44,680 nucleotides of DNA from Ignavibacterium sp. (GCA_020354005.1 CP070637.1:2585654-2630333); one strand, 5' to 3'. Positions 1 through 8,468 are shown, counted from the stretch's first letter. The notes: generated by a model not told the origin, from the letters alone. Numbers and translations: made by a program.

Positions 1-162
1 GAAACATCCAAAAGCCTCAAGAATAAGCCAGTTGGCCAGAATAATGCCGATGCAAAGTTCATTGCCTGAAAAAACAATCAGAAGTTCCCTTAAAAGGAGA
101 ATCTGAGCAACCAAACCGCTAAATCCTATAACTAAGATAGCTATACAAATGCGTCTTTTCAT
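1..162 (-). CDS. Spermidine-synthase-like integral membrane protein, N-terminal part (cut by window edge)
   Basis: An ATG at 162 (minus) opens a frame that runs off the window start, giving 54 residues. It begins with a basic tail (MKRR), then a hydrophobic helix, then the segment LLLRELLIVFSGNELCIG and ILANWLILEAFGC. This pattern (RELL..FSGNEL.IG..LANWL) is what I know from the membrane-embedded N-terminus of bacterial fused MFS/spermidine-synthase-like proteins. Only the first one and a half membrane segments are visible, so the catalytic part cannot be judged. It points away from the amidohydrolase gene, and the 5' side holds gene debris rather than a partner gene. Confidence 0.6.
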   Translation of the reverse strand, partial: MKRRICIAILVIGFSGLVAQILLLRELLIVFSGNELCIGIILANWLILEAFGCF

Positions 163-178
163 TAAACTGAATCTTTTC

Positions 179-243
179 TAACGCGCTGATAATTCCACCC
201 TCTAAAACTTAGTCATTTCGGGTCTGTCTACCCCGACGCGTTA
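179..243. repeat. Inverted repeat with nested hairpin beside a truncated gene
   Basis: TAACGCG at 179-185 is the exact reverse complement of CGCGTTA at 237-243. Inside lies a second hairpin: TCGGG at 218-222 pairs with CCCGA at 232-236 around a 9-nt loop. The element sits between the start of the spermidine-synthase-like gene and the stop of a VOC gene stub, so it may mark the rearrangement that removed the rest of that gene. It could also act as a terminator for the stub, but no T-tract follows on either strand. Confidence 0.4.
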
Positions 244-246
244 AAG

Positions 247-333
247 TTAGTAGCCGAAAACAGCGGCGTAGAAAGCAATGGTCCATTCAAGATCAGTAAC
301 AGGGATTTCGTAGTAATAAACTGCTTTCTTCAT
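247..333 (-). pseudogene. Truncated VOC (glyoxalase/bleomycin-resistance) family gene, N-terminal stub
   Basis: Minus strand, ATG at 333 to TAA at 247, only 28 residues, starting MKKAVYYYEIPVTDLEWTIA and ending AFYAAVFGY. This is the typical first beta-alpha unit of small VOC-superfamily proteins (EIPV.DL..AI.FY..VFG). A full protein would be about 115-130 residues. The codons stop at a TAA four bases from the inverted repeat at 179-243, and no continuation is visible in other frames before 163. A GGGAAAG lies upstream of the ATG as a plausible ribosome site, so the 5' end looks intact and the 3' end lost. I cannot tell whether the stub is expressed. Confidence 0.6.
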
Positions 334-563
334 TCAGACTTTCCCTGATTAGAGTTGGTTTTCATAGTGACTGGAGTGCGAGTTCTCTGACGCCTAACTA
401 TTACTTATCAGGAAATGCCAATACCTGTTTTTCAGCTATTCCTGTTTTTTCAAATCTTAATATCATTATTATCTTCAATTAAATCAAAATATAGTCTCCC
501 AATCGTTCTGGTTTTTAATAATTTCACAATGCAACAATACATTCTCAACAACAAATAATTTTT
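334..563. other. Intergenic stretch without a recognised gene
   Basis: Together with the preceding debris this makes a gap of over 400 bases before the amidohydrolase. Apart from the VOC stub and the inverted repeat I see only frames of less than about 25 codons and A/T-rich sequence. No tRNA-like cloverleaf or clear terminator was found. Confidence 0.5.
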
Positions 564-571
564 TATTTTTG
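564..571 (+). promoter_or_regulatory. Possible -7 box (TATTTTTG) of the amidohydrolase
   Basis: TATTTTTG fits the Bacteroidetes-type -7 consensus TAnnTTTG and lies 27 bases before the ATG at 599. No good -33 TTG is present at the expected 19-21 base distance, so the call rests on one box and its position. Confidence 0.3.
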
Positions 572-598
572 CTTTGTCACAATCAGGGAAATAAATTA

Positions 599-2311
599 AT
601 GAAACAAATCACTATTCTTCTATTTATATTTTTAACAATGAATATTACATCACATTCACAAGAATTAAAAAGTGTTAAAGGTATGTACCAACGGACAGCT
701 TTTATTAAAGGAAAAATTTATACAGTGGATGATAATCAGCCGTATGCAGAGTCAGTGGTTGTTGAGGGAAATAAAATCATTTACGTTGGTTCAGAGAAAG
801 GTGCACTGGATTATATTACTGCCCAAACAAAATTAGTTGACCTGGAAGGAAAACTAATGCTGCCCGGTTTTAATGATGCACATTTACATATGATGAACGG
901 TGGCTTTTACACAATCGGTGTTGATCTTCGTCCTGCTAAATCACTAATTGAATTTTCAAAAATACTAGAGAACTATGTTAAAAAATATCCGGGCAGGTGG
1001 GTTACTCAGGGAAGATGGGATAATGAAAAATGGAATGATAATGCTCTCCCAACCAAAGATAATATTGATGAATTTTCTAAGGAAACTCCAATTCTCGTAA
1101 AAAGAATAGACGGACATATAGCACTTGCAAATTCGTATGCACTTAAGCTTGCTGGTATTACAAAGGATACGCCTGATCCTGCAGGTGGATTAATTGAAAG
1201 AGATCCGGAGACAGGTGAACCAAACGGATTACTGAAAGATCTTGCCATTGATTTAGTTGATCCTTTAGTATCAGAACCAACGGAAGAAGATTACATTGAA
1301 GCAGGTCTTGCAGCATTGAACGAATTCAGGAAGTATGGTATAACTAGCATTCAGGATATTACCTATAATTATACAGGCGATGATAACAGGCCTTTATCCG
1401 ATCTGGAAACATATCAACAGCTTGAAAAGCAAAATAAGCTAACTTGCCGTATATACTCTATCATCCCTTTTGAATATTATAAAGAGTTCAAGGAAATAAA
1501 AGCTCAATACAATTTCAGTGATAGTAAAATTAAACTAGGTTCGTTGAAGGCATACGTTGATGGTGCTCTCGGCTCAAGAACGGCGTGGTTCTTTGAGCCA
1601 TATATAGATGATTCCACAAACTATGGAATCCCATATGATATCATAACTGATGGTTCGCTCAAAGAATGGGTTCTTGATGCAGACAAGAAAAATCTACAGC
1701 TTTGTGTGCATGCTATTGGTGACAGAGCGAATGATTACCTTCTTGATTTGTATAAGCAAATAAAGGATGAGAATCCCGAATGGGAAAGAAGATTCAGGAT
1801 TGAACACGCACAACATCTTCAGCCTGATGATATGAAACGATTTTCAGATATTGGAGTTATAGCTTCTGTGCAGCCATATCATTGCATTGATGACGGTACT
1901 TGGGCAGAAAACAGAATTGGACCTGAAAGAATTAAATTCACACACCCTTATAAATCTTTCTTGGATAACAATGTCGTGATGGTATTTGGTACTGATTGGC
2001 CTGTTGCACCTATTAATCCGCTATTAGGTATTTATGGTGCGGTAACGAGAAGAACAGTCGATGATATAAATCCGGATGGTTGGATACCCGAACAAAAGAT
2101 TTCCGTTGAGGAAGCGATTAAGTGTTACACACTAAGTGCCGCATATGCTTCCTTTGAAGAGGATATAAAAGGAAGTATTGAAGTTGGAAAGCTTGCAGAC
2201 TTTGTGGTTTTGAGTGATGATATATTAACGATCGATCCGGTAAAAATTAAAGATGTTGAAGTTGATATGACTGTTTTTGATGGGGAGATAATATATCAGA
2301 GAGAGAAATAG
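599..2311 (+). CDS. Exported amidohydrolase, YtcJ-like (amidohydrolase family 3)
   Basis: A 570-residue metal-dependent hydrolase of the YtcJ-like branch of the amidohydrolase superfamily. It probably cleaves an amide or imide bond of a small substrate, which the sequence does not reveal. Visible motifs in order: the metal-binding HxH in PGFNDAHLHM, the VDGALGSRTAWF segment characteristic of this branch, HAIGDRAND, RIEHAQ, and the FGTDWPV aspartate near the C-terminus. The first 20 residues (MKQITILLFIFLTMNITSHS) look like a signal peptide, so the enzyme should act in the periplasm or outside. I chose ATG 599 over the in-frame TTG at 569 because the signal peptide begins there and an AGGGAA lies just upstream. 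It is a single gene facing the prmA end; the gap between them is a dispersed repeat. Confidence 0.85.
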   Translation: MKQITILLFIFLTMNITSHSQELKSVKGMYQRTAFIKGKIYTVDDNQPYAESVVVEGNKIIYVGSEKGALDYITAQTKLVDLEGKLMLPGFNDAHLHMMNGGFYTIGVDLRPAKSLIEFSKILENYVKKYPGRWVTQGRWDNEKWNDNALPTKDNIDEFSKETPILVKRIDGHIALANSYALKLAGITKDTPDPAGGLIERDPETGEPNGLLKDLAIDLVDPLVSEPTEEDYIEAGLAALNEFRKYGITSIQDITYNYTGDDNRPLSDLETYQQLEKQNKLTCRIYSIIPFEYYKEFKEIKAQYNFSDSKIKLGSLKAYVDGALGSRTAWFFEPYIDDSTNYGIPYDIITDGSLKEWVLDADKKNLQLCVHAIGDRANDYLLDLYKQIKDENPEWERRFRIEHAQHLQPDDMKRFSDIGVIASVQPYHCIDDGTWAENRIGPERIKFTHPYKSFLDNNVVMVFGTDWPVAPINPLLGIYGAVTRRTVDDINPDGWIPEQKISVEEAIKCYTLSAAYASFEEDIKGSIEVGKLADFVVLSDDILTIDPVKIKDVEVDMTVFDGEIIYQREK

Positions 2312-2312
2312 A

Positions 2313-2393
2313 ACACTGATAATGCAGATTGAGCAGATTTTCACAGATATTAATCAGCGAGGATCAGTTAAATCCGCATCATCTGCGTGCCAT
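2313..2393. repeat. Dispersed intergenic repeat of the AATCAGCG / ATCTGCG type
   Basis: The convergent gap contains degenerate units such as CTGATAATGCAGATTGAGCA, TTAATCAGCGAGGATCAG and ATCCGCATCATCTGCGTG. I recognise the style of short tandem, degenerate units (AATCAGCG, ATCTGCGT) as common between genes in Bacteroidota and relatives. The repeat runs into the 3' end of prmA and supplies its last codons. Confidence 0.5.
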
Positions 2394-3227
2394 TACAAGC
2401 ACAACCCATTCTTCCATCGATACAGATTCAATATGTTTAAAGCCAATTGATTGGTAATGGTTAATCACGTCCAATTCATCTTTATCCAGCAAACCAGCCA
2501 GAATAATAATTCCATCTGATTTAACTTTTTTATAAGTGTCTTCTGCAATTAAAATTAAAATATTTTTCTGGATGTTTGCTGCAATAATGTCAAAGTCTTC
2601 TTCTTTTATAGAATTGATGGTTCCGTTAATAATATTAATTCTTTCTTCAACATTATTTAGTTTAGAATTTTCCAGACAGTTCTCATAACAGCCCTCATCA
2701 TTATCAACAGCAACCGCAAATGATGCACCAAGATTTAATGCGGCGATTGAAAGAATGCCTGTACCCGATCCGACATCAAGAATTTTCATTCCCGGCTTGA
2801 TATATTTTTCAATCATCTGAATGACTTGTTTTGTTGTTTGGTGATCACCTGTACCGAATGACATTTTGGGATCAATCGTAATTACAATCTCTTCGGGTTT
2901 TGCTTTATAATTTTTAAATGTTGGCTTAACAAGAATGCGATCTGAAACTTTAATGACTTCCCTGCTCTTCTCCCATAGCTCATTCCAATTCTTATCTTCA
3001 GTAACTTCGCTGCTTAAAGAGTAACTCTCTATTATACTTTGGGTTTTAAGAATATTTAATAAATCTGAAATTGCATCATCATTCACTTTGGATCCATCAT
3101 CAGCATAAGCAATTAAAAAATCCTTTTCTTCGTTGATACCGGTAATATCCAGTTCCCATAATAGACCAGAAATTAAATCCGGCTGATATGGTGTTGAATG
3201 AATTCTGAATGCGGTAAATTTTTTCAA
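2379..3227 (-). CDS. prmA: Ribosomal protein L11 methyltransferase PrmA
   Basis: A 282-residue SAM-dependent methyltransferase that methylates ribosomal protein L11. The N-terminal half is the L11-recognition part; the C-terminal half is a Rossmann methyltransferase with the SAM motif LDVGSGTGILSIAALNLGA, the acidic residue in AVDNDEGC, and AANIQKNIL in the place of the usual N-x-x-x-N-P loop. FGTGDHQTTK before the SAM motif is also typical. It is the last gene of the purM / TatD-rSAM / dacB run, beginning 9 bases after the dacB stop. The start is TTG at 3227 with no clear Shine-Dalgarno sequence, so reinitiation from dacB is likely. The last four residues (MARR) and stop are encoded by the dispersed repeat. 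Confidence 0.92.
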   Translation of the reverse strand: MKKFTAFRIHSTPYQPDLISGLLWELDITGINEEKDFLIAYADDGSKVNDDAISDLLNILKTQSIIESYSLSSEVTEDKNWNELWEKSREVIKVSDRILVKPTFKNYKAKPEEIVITIDPKMSFGTGDHQTTKQVIQMIEKYIKPGMKILDVGSGTGILSIAALNLGASFAVAVDNDEGCYENCLENSKLNNVEERINIINGTINSIKEEDFDIIAANIQKNILILIAEDTYKKVKSDGIIILAGLLDKDELDVINHYQSIGFKHIESVSMEEWVVLVMARR

Positions 3228-3236
3228 AGAGGTGGT

Positions 3237-4664
3237 TTATTTATAATTTACTAAAATATTACAAATCTCATCCTGCAAAACCCTGGCTACACGAGTCTTT
3301 TCAACAAAGTTTTGCATCAGAATTGAGAAGACAAGAAGATGGTCGTTTAGAGTTGTAACATAACCGGAAAGTGTACTGACACCATTAAGTGTCCCGGTCT
3401 TGGCATGTACCCTTCCTTCGGCATCGGTATCAATCATCCTTTTTTCAAGCGTACCATCCACTCCGCCTATTGCCAGTGAATTATAAAACCGGTTGAACTC
3501 CGGATGATTGTACATATAAATTAGTATTTCGACTAACAATTCAGCGCTTACCAAATTATAACGTGAGACACCCGATCCATCTGCAAAGGAATATTTTTCA
3601 GGCTCTAATCCAATTGAATCAACAAGTTTTCTAATTGTCTCAATACCATTTTCGGCAATTGCAGGTGCACCTGAATCATTAAGTGCCAATGCGTATAATA
3701 GCATTTCTGTGCTCAGATTATCACTTTCTTTATTTACCTGCACGAGAACCGAATCAATTGATCTATGTATGGAATAAAGATAAACAGGATTAGCTGGCAA
3801 CTTTTTTACCTCCGTTATTCCATTAACAACAATTCCTTCTTTTTTAAGATGCTCTTTAAATAAGGTTAAAAAATATTTTTCCGGCTCCAGCAAACTTAAC
3901 TTTTCAGTGTGATCAGAAGAATCAATGTATTCGCCACGACGAACCTCACCTTCTACGATGATTGTATTTTTTCTGTTCAGCCAGTCCCGGTCAATTTTGA
4001 GATCATTAAGTTCTCTTGCGGGAACTGTTTTAGTTCGATTATCAACAATAACATATTCAGTTTCAGGTGTTAAAATTATGTTAGCCTGCGAATCGATTTC
4101 AGTCCCTTCAACAAAAACCTCAATTGAATTATCATTAATATTCAAAGCACTTAAATGAGGTGCACCGGGATCGGGTTCATCATCCCACATCCAGCCTTCT
4201 CCCCAATAAATTGAATCCTTTATCGATATATCGGCGTAGATATTGTTTGAGATATATTTTATACCGAGAGACTTTACTATTTGCACTAAAGAATCAAGAT
4301 CATCAGTTGTAAATTCCGGATCAAGTCCGCCTAGAAGGTAGAGATCCCCATACAAGGTATCACCTTCTATAACTCCAGTGTGATAAAGCGATGTCAAAAA
4401 ATTATAGGAAGAATCTAAATAAATTATTGCGGCTGCAGAAGTAAGCAGCTTCATGTTAGATGCCGGATGCAATAATAATTTATCATTATTCCGGAATAAT
4501 GATTCTCCCTCGGTTAAATCATAAACTGAAGCAGCAACTTGAGATTGTTCAAAGAAGTCGTCATTGATAATCTGAAACAAGTCATCATGCAGCTTAATAA
4601 TATTGCTTTGTGCAAACAAACAGCCGGATGATAATAGAAGAAAAATAAGTTTTATTAATTGCAT
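3237..4664 (-). CDS. D-alanyl-D-alanine carboxypeptidase/endopeptidase, PBP4 type (peptidase S13)
   Basis: A 475-residue low-molecular-weight penicillin-binding protein that trims or cuts peptidoglycan cross-links in the periplasm. A signal peptide is visible (MQLIKLIFLLLSSGCLFAQ). The three active-site motifs are intact: S69-N-M-K72 in HPASNMK, S314-D-N316, and K422-T-G in HAKTGTLNG. The long insertion between the first two motifs is as in the S13/DacB family, and the length is normal. A Cys at residue 15 sits in SSGC inside the signal region, so a lipoprotein cannot be fully excluded, but FAQ/S cleavage looks better. It lies between the TatD-rSAM fusion and prmA on the same strand, 9 bases ahead of prmA; no functional link to those genes is evident. 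Confidence 0.9.
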   Translation of the reverse strand: MQLIKLIFLLLSSGCLFAQSNIIKLHDDLFQIINDDFFEQSQVAASVYDLTEGESLFRNNDKLLLHPASNMKLLTSAAAIIYLDSSYNFLTSLYHTGVIEGDTLYGDLYLLGGLDPEFTTDDLDSLVQIVKSLGIKYISNNIYADISIKDSIYWGEGWMWDDEPDPGAPHLSALNINDNSIEVFVEGTEIDSQANIILTPETEYVIVDNRTKTVPARELNDLKIDRDWLNRKNTIIVEGEVRRGEYIDSSDHTEKLSLLEPEKYFLTLFKEHLKKEGIVVNGITEVKKLPANPVYLYSIHRSIDSVLVQVNKESDNLSTEMLLYALALNDSGAPAIAENGIETIRKLVDSIGLEPEKYSFADGSGVSRYNLVSAELLVEILIYMYNHPEFNRFYNSLAIGGVDGTLEKRMIDTDAEGRVHAKTGTLNGVSTLSGYVTTLNDHLLVFSILMQNFVEKTRVARVLQDEICNILVNYK

Positions 4665-4702
4665 TCCAGATTAGAATAGAATTGTATTACTTTTTTAGAA
4701 AT

Positions 4703-4724
4703 CTGCTTAGCTCAAATTAAGCAG
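4703..4724 (-). terminator. Hairpin after the TatD/radical-SAM gene
   Basis: CTGCTTA at 4703-4709 pairs perfectly with TAAGCAG at 4718-4724 around an 8-nt loop. On the minus strand it is followed only by ATTTCTAAAAAAG, a poor U-tract. It lies in the 89-base gap between the fusion gene and dacB and may attenuate rather than stop transcription. Confidence 0.35.
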
Positions 4725-4753
4725 CAACGGTTATAAAATTATTATCAGTACTC

Positions 4754-6115
4754 TTAGAAATAAGGTCTGATTCTAAACTCAGCACCTATCTTTTCTTCAA
4801 CTGTCTGTCTTGCTTTTTCCACATCCACCTCATCCATAGACAATATGGTCATCACAACCTTGTTAACATAATCTTTTACCTTCTTTGCAAAATCGATCAT
4901 TTCATTAAACATTCTCCTTTCAAGTCCCATAAGCTCAGCATACTGTTTGGGATTGAAAGAATTTAAACTTATGGATACCTCATCAATTAAACCGCTGCAT
5001 TCTGGAGCGATGTTTCTTTTATTAATAAAACTACCATGTCCATTTGTATTAAGTCTAGTAGTACCACCTCTGTTTTTAACATACTTCGAAATCTGTTTAA
5101 CTACATCCCATCTGATTGTGGGTTCGCCATAACCGCAATAAACAATTTCTTTATAGGCTTTTGGGTTACCAATTTCTAACATATATACTTCTGCATCGGG
5201 TTCTTCTGATCTTTCCATTCCCAAATCGTACCCTCTTAAAATCGGATCTGTTCTTCTTCTGCAAAAGGAACAATGAGAATTACACCTGTTAGTTATATTA
5301 ACATAAAGCGAATTGCCAATCTTGTAGGTTAAAGCCTTTTTAGGTCTACTCCCAATACCAAAAGTTCTAAATGTATTAAACGATGTAATTCTACCCACTT
5401 CCTCAACACTAAGCTCCTGAACTTCTGCAATCTTCTCTGCTACATACTTAACATAGGAAGGTTCATTCCTTTTACCTCTGAATGGTTCCGGTGTAAGAAA
5501 TGGTGAATCGGTTTCCAATAAGAGCTGATCAATTCGTATACACTTAAGTAACTCCCTGAGATCATCAGCATTTTTGAATGTTATATTTCCTGTAAAGGAG
5601 ATCATGTAGCCCATATGAACAAGCTCAATAGCATTTTTTAACGAGCTGTTAAAGCAATGAAACTGTGCTTTCAATCCCGATCCGCAATAGCTATTAATAA
5701 TTTCCATTAAATCATCATCGCTATCCCTGTTATGAACGATGATTGGTTTATCCAATTTTAAAGCGAGATCTATCTGGTCTTTAAAGGCTTGTATTTGTTT
5801 TTCCTTAGGTGAGTAATCGTAGCAGTAATCCAAACCGATTTCTCCAATGGCAACAATTTTATCATTTGCTGCTAAAGCTTCTATCTTTTCGATTAACGAT
5901 GAGTCCCAATCTTTTGTTTCATGAGGATGAATCCCGACAGCACCATAAATCATATCATATTTTTCAGTCATCGCAATAACTTCCTGCGCAGTTTCTAAAT
6001 CTGTTGCAGGAACTATTATGTAATCTACACCAGCGTCTTTAGCTCTCTGAATTATTTCATCAAGATCATCCTTGAAGTTAGGATAGAATAAATGTGCGTG
6101 GGTATCTATTAACAT
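4754..6115 (-). CDS. TatD-family metal-dependent nuclease fused to a compact radical SAM domain
   Basis: A 453-residue two-domain protein. Residues 1 to about 255 are a complete TatD-type hydrolase: H6-x-H8 in DTHAHLF, GEIGLDY, IVHNRDSDDD, FHCFN and LLLETDSPFL supply the metal ligands. Residues about 265-453 form a short radical SAM domain with the [4Fe-4S] motif C278-NSH-C282-SF-C285 and a GYGEPT segment matching the GGE SAM-binding motif, followed by RLNTNGHG and DEVSISLNS strands. Radical SAM proteins linked to TatD genes are a known family (TatD-linked rSAM); here both are one uninterrupted frame. The radical SAM reaction is not known to me. The gene follows purM by 33 bases on the same strand. 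TatD alone would suggest 3'-5' exonuclease or DNA repair, but I would not assume that for the fusion. Confidence 0.88.
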   Translation of the reverse strand: MLIDTHAHLFYPNFKDDLDEIIQRAKDAGVDYIIVPATDLETAQEVIAMTEKYDMIYGAVGIHPHETKDWDSSLIEKIEALAANDKIVAIGEIGLDYCYDYSPKEKQIQAFKDQIDLALKLDKPIIVHNRDSDDDLMEIINSYCGSGLKAQFHCFNSSLKNAIELVHMGYMISFTGNITFKNADDLRELLKCIRIDQLLLETDSPFLTPEPFRGKRNEPSYVKYVAEKIAEVQELSVEEVGRITSFNTFRTFGIGSRPKKALTYKIGNSLYVNITNRCNSHCSFCRRRTDPILRGYDLGMERSEEPDAEVYMLEIGNPKAYKEIVYCGYGEPTIRWDVVKQISKYVKNRGGTTRLNTNGHGSFINKRNIAPECSGLIDEVSISLNSFNPKQYAELMGLERRMFNEMIDFAKKVKDYVNKVVMTILSMDEVDVEKARQTVEEKIGAEFRIRPYF

Positions 6116-6148
6116 TTATTAAAATTTGATCTAATAATTAAAAAAGAA

Positions 6149-7144
6149 TTACTCTACTTCCCCAACAACGATTGCATGTTCTTTCTGAGAAATGGCCACT
6201 TGCATTGTCATCTCTTCTTGCTCTTGCGGAACTACTGCTATTAATCCAATGCCTACATTAAATACTTTCCGCATTTCTTCGTTACTTATACCGCCGGTTT
6301 CCTGAATCAGTTTGAAGATAGGAGGAATATCCCAGTTTCCCCAATGAATTTTAATTTTTAATCCATCGGGTATTACTCTCTTTGTGTTGCCAATAATGCC
6401 TCCGCCCGTTATATGAGAGAATGCTTTTACATCGGTATTTTCTTTTAACTCACGAATAAGTTTAAGATATGATTTATGAACTCTTAATAGTTCTTTTCCC
6501 AATGTTTTGTTTAACAAATCAATATGATCGTTTAGATTATAACTGTTTTGCAGTACTTTTCTAACAAGAGAATAACCATTTGTATGAAGACCGTTTGATA
6601 AAAAGCCAATTAGTAAATCACCAGCATGGATGTTATTTCCTGTAAGGACTCCCTCCCTCTCAACAGCGCCAACAATGGTACCTGATAAATCATAATCCCT
6701 TTTGGTGTAAATACCGGGCATCTCTGCTGTCTCACCACCAATCAATACACAATCATTTGCAATACAAGCGATAGAAAAGCCTTTAACTACTTCGGATGCA
6801 ACCTCCGGATCAAGTTTTCCAAACGCCATATAATCTAAGAAGAACAAAGGTTCTGCTCCGCACACGGCAATATCATTTACACAGTGATTCACAAGATCCT
6901 GTCCGATAGTATCATGTTTATTCAATTCAACAGCAATTTTTAGCTTGGTTCCTACACCATCTGTACTGGATACAAGCACCGGCTGAGTGTATTTGTCCTT
7001 ATCAAAATTAAACAAGCCACTAAAATGCCCTACTTCTGATAGAACATTTTTATTAAATGTTGATTTTGCATAGTCCTTTATACGGTTAACAGTATCTTCG
7101 CCAGCTAAAATATCTACACCAGATGACTTGTAAGTATCATTCAA
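6149..7144 (-). CDS. purM: Phosphoribosylformylglycinamidine cyclo-ligase (AIR synthetase)
   Basis: A 331-residue enzyme of purine synthesis that closes the imidazole ring of FGAM with ATP to give AIR. The N-terminus YKSSGVDILAGEDTV and the glycine-rich TDGVGTKLKIA are family signatures, as are VLIGGETAEMPG, HTNGYSLVRK and FSHITGGGIIGN. The length is normal. The start is TTG at 7144; the nearby ATG is out of frame, and the reading MNDTYKSSGVD matches where PurM proteins begin. No other pur gene is visible. It heads the run purM, TatD-rSAM, dacB, prmA and shares its 242-base upstream region with the divergent hrcA. Confidence 0.93.
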   Translation of the reverse strand: MNDTYKSSGVDILAGEDTVNRIKDYAKSTFNKNVLSEVGHFSGLFNFDKDKYTQPVLVSSTDGVGTKLKIAVELNKHDTIGQDLVNHCVNDIAVCGAEPLFFLDYMAFGKLDPEVASEVVKGFSIACIANDCVLIGGETAEMPGIYTKRDYDLSGTIVGAVEREGVLTGNNIHAGDLLIGFLSNGLHTNGYSLVRKVLQNSYNLNDHIDLLNKTLGKELLRVHKSYLKLIRELKENTDVKAFSHITGGGIIGNTKRVIPDGLKIKIHWGNWDIPPIFKLIQETGGISNEEMRKVFNVGIGLIAVVPQEQEEMTMQVAISQKEHAIVVGEVE

Positions 7145-7356
7145 TTTAAATGCTAAAATCCTATATATTTTTTCAATTTTTCAGCAAAATTTAATACTTA
7201 TTGGAATCTTAAACAAAATAGTCCATTCTTAAAATGCATACTTCTTAATCTAATCAATCCAATAAAGCGGGGCTTAATAGTACTTAATGAATGTGATCTA
7301 GAACAGTAAAATATATAGGGAACAAAGAATGCATAATAATATTTAGTTGATTTTAA

Positions 7357-7364
7357 TATATTTG
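7357..7364 (+). promoter_or_regulatory. Possible -7 box (TATATTTG) of the hrcA operon
   Basis: TATATTTG is an exact TAnnTTTG match, 22 bases before the hrcA ATG. A TTG occurs 7 bases upstream, but none at the 19-21 base spacing expected for a -33 element. No CIRCE operator (TTAGCACTC, 9 bases, GAGTGCTAA) is visible in 7145-7386. Confidence 0.4.
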
Positions 7365-7386
7365 CAGGTTCAAAATTAATCCTATT

Positions 7387-8451
7387 ATGACTTTAATAAA
7401 TCAGAACATAGAAGATCTGAATGATAGGGAGAAAAATATTCTCCGCTCAATAGTGCAGCAGTTTATACTTACTGCTTCACCAGTGGGCTCTCGTAATATC
7501 ACTAAAAAATATCATATGGGTATATCACCTGCAACTGTAAGAAATATTATGGCTGATCTTGAAGATTCGGGCTTCATAAATCATCCGCACACTTCTGCAG
7601 GCAGAGTTCCAACTGATAAAGGTTACAGGTATTATGTAGACAGCCTGATGGAATTGAAGCATCTCAAAAATTCTGAAAAAGGACTGATTGATAAATCATT
7701 AACAAAAGAGATATTAGATACAGAAGAACTATTCAGAGTTGCATCAGCTTTGCTTAGTACAATAACAAAGCAATTAGCTTGCGTTACTTACCCCGATATT
7801 GACTCTGGAATTTTTGAAAAGCTCCAGATTGTAAGCTTAACTTCTACAAGGCTAATGGTTGTTATAAGTATAAAGAGTGGATTAGTTAGAACAATAACCC
7901 TTGAAATTACTAGTGATATAAAGGAAAGCCATTTAGAATCAGTCCAGAATTTGCTTAACGAACGACTGGTAGGATTAAGATTGAGTGATATAAGAATGAC
8001 GTTGAAGGATAGGTTAAAAGATGCTGAAGAGATACAGAAACCTATAATTAGATTATTTATAGATTCCGTTGATAAGGTTTTTAAGGATGACAGAAAAACC
8101 GAGAACCTGATCCTGATGGGTGCCCGAAATGTTATAAAGCAGCCAGAGTTTGAAAACCCGGAAAACATTGAAGGCATTATTGAGCTAATGGAAAATAAGG
8201 ATATCATTATTCACATAATGGAGAAAACTGGTGAGATTAATCACGATGATGTTTATATATCAATTGGAAGTGAGAATGAAGATATTAAAATGAAGGACTA
8301 TAGTCTAATAAGTAAGGAATATGAATTCGGTGATACAATTGGAACATTAGGAATTGTTGGACCGAAAAGAATGGAATATTCAAAAGTTGTGACAATTGTT
8401 GATTACATAGCAAAGATGCTATCAGAATTTTTAAAGAGTCCCACTAAATAA
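7387..8451 (+). CDS. hrcA: Heat-inducible transcription repressor HrcA
   Basis: A 354-residue repressor that in other bacteria binds CIRCE operators upstream of groESL and dnaK operons, with GroEL tuning its folding. The N-terminal winged helix is clear: LNDREKNILRSIVQQFI, then SPATVRNIMADLEDSGF and HTSAGRVPTDKGYRYYVD, all HrcA signatures. The middle and C-terminal parts are the usual dimerisation region, ending with SEYEFGDTIGTLGIVGP-like sequence (KEYEFGDTIGTLGIVGPKRM) and YIAKMLSEFL. It is first in hrcA-grpE-dnaJ, with grpE starting 17 bases downstream. No CIRCE is seen before this operon, so autoregulation through the classical site is not supported here. Confidence 0.95.
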   Translation: MTLINQNIEDLNDREKNILRSIVQQFILTASPVGSRNITKKYHMGISPATVRNIMADLEDSGFINHPHTSAGRVPTDKGYRYYVDSLMELKHLKNSEKGLIDKSLTKEILDTEELFRVASALLSTITKQLACVTYPDIDSGIFEKLQIVSLTSTRLMVVISIKSGLVRTITLEITSDIKESHLESVQNLLNERLVGLRLSDIRMTLKDRLKDAEEIQKPIIRLFIDSVDKVFKDDRKTENLILMGARNVIKQPEFENPENIEGIIELMENKDIIIHIMEKTGEINHDDVYISIGSENEDIKMKDYSLISKEYEFGDTIGTLGIVGPKRMEYSKVVTIVDYIAKMLSEFLKSPTK

Positions 8452-8468
8452 GAGGAGAAACAATTTTT

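Noticed and set aside
450-527. 25-codon minus-strand frame from GTG (KLLKTRTIGRLYFDLIEDNN)
   Set aside because: Too short, no ribosome site and no recognised family; probably chance or debris.
7145-7386. CIRCE operator before hrcA
   Set aside because: Looked for TTAGCACTC and GAGTGCTAA or close variants; none seen.
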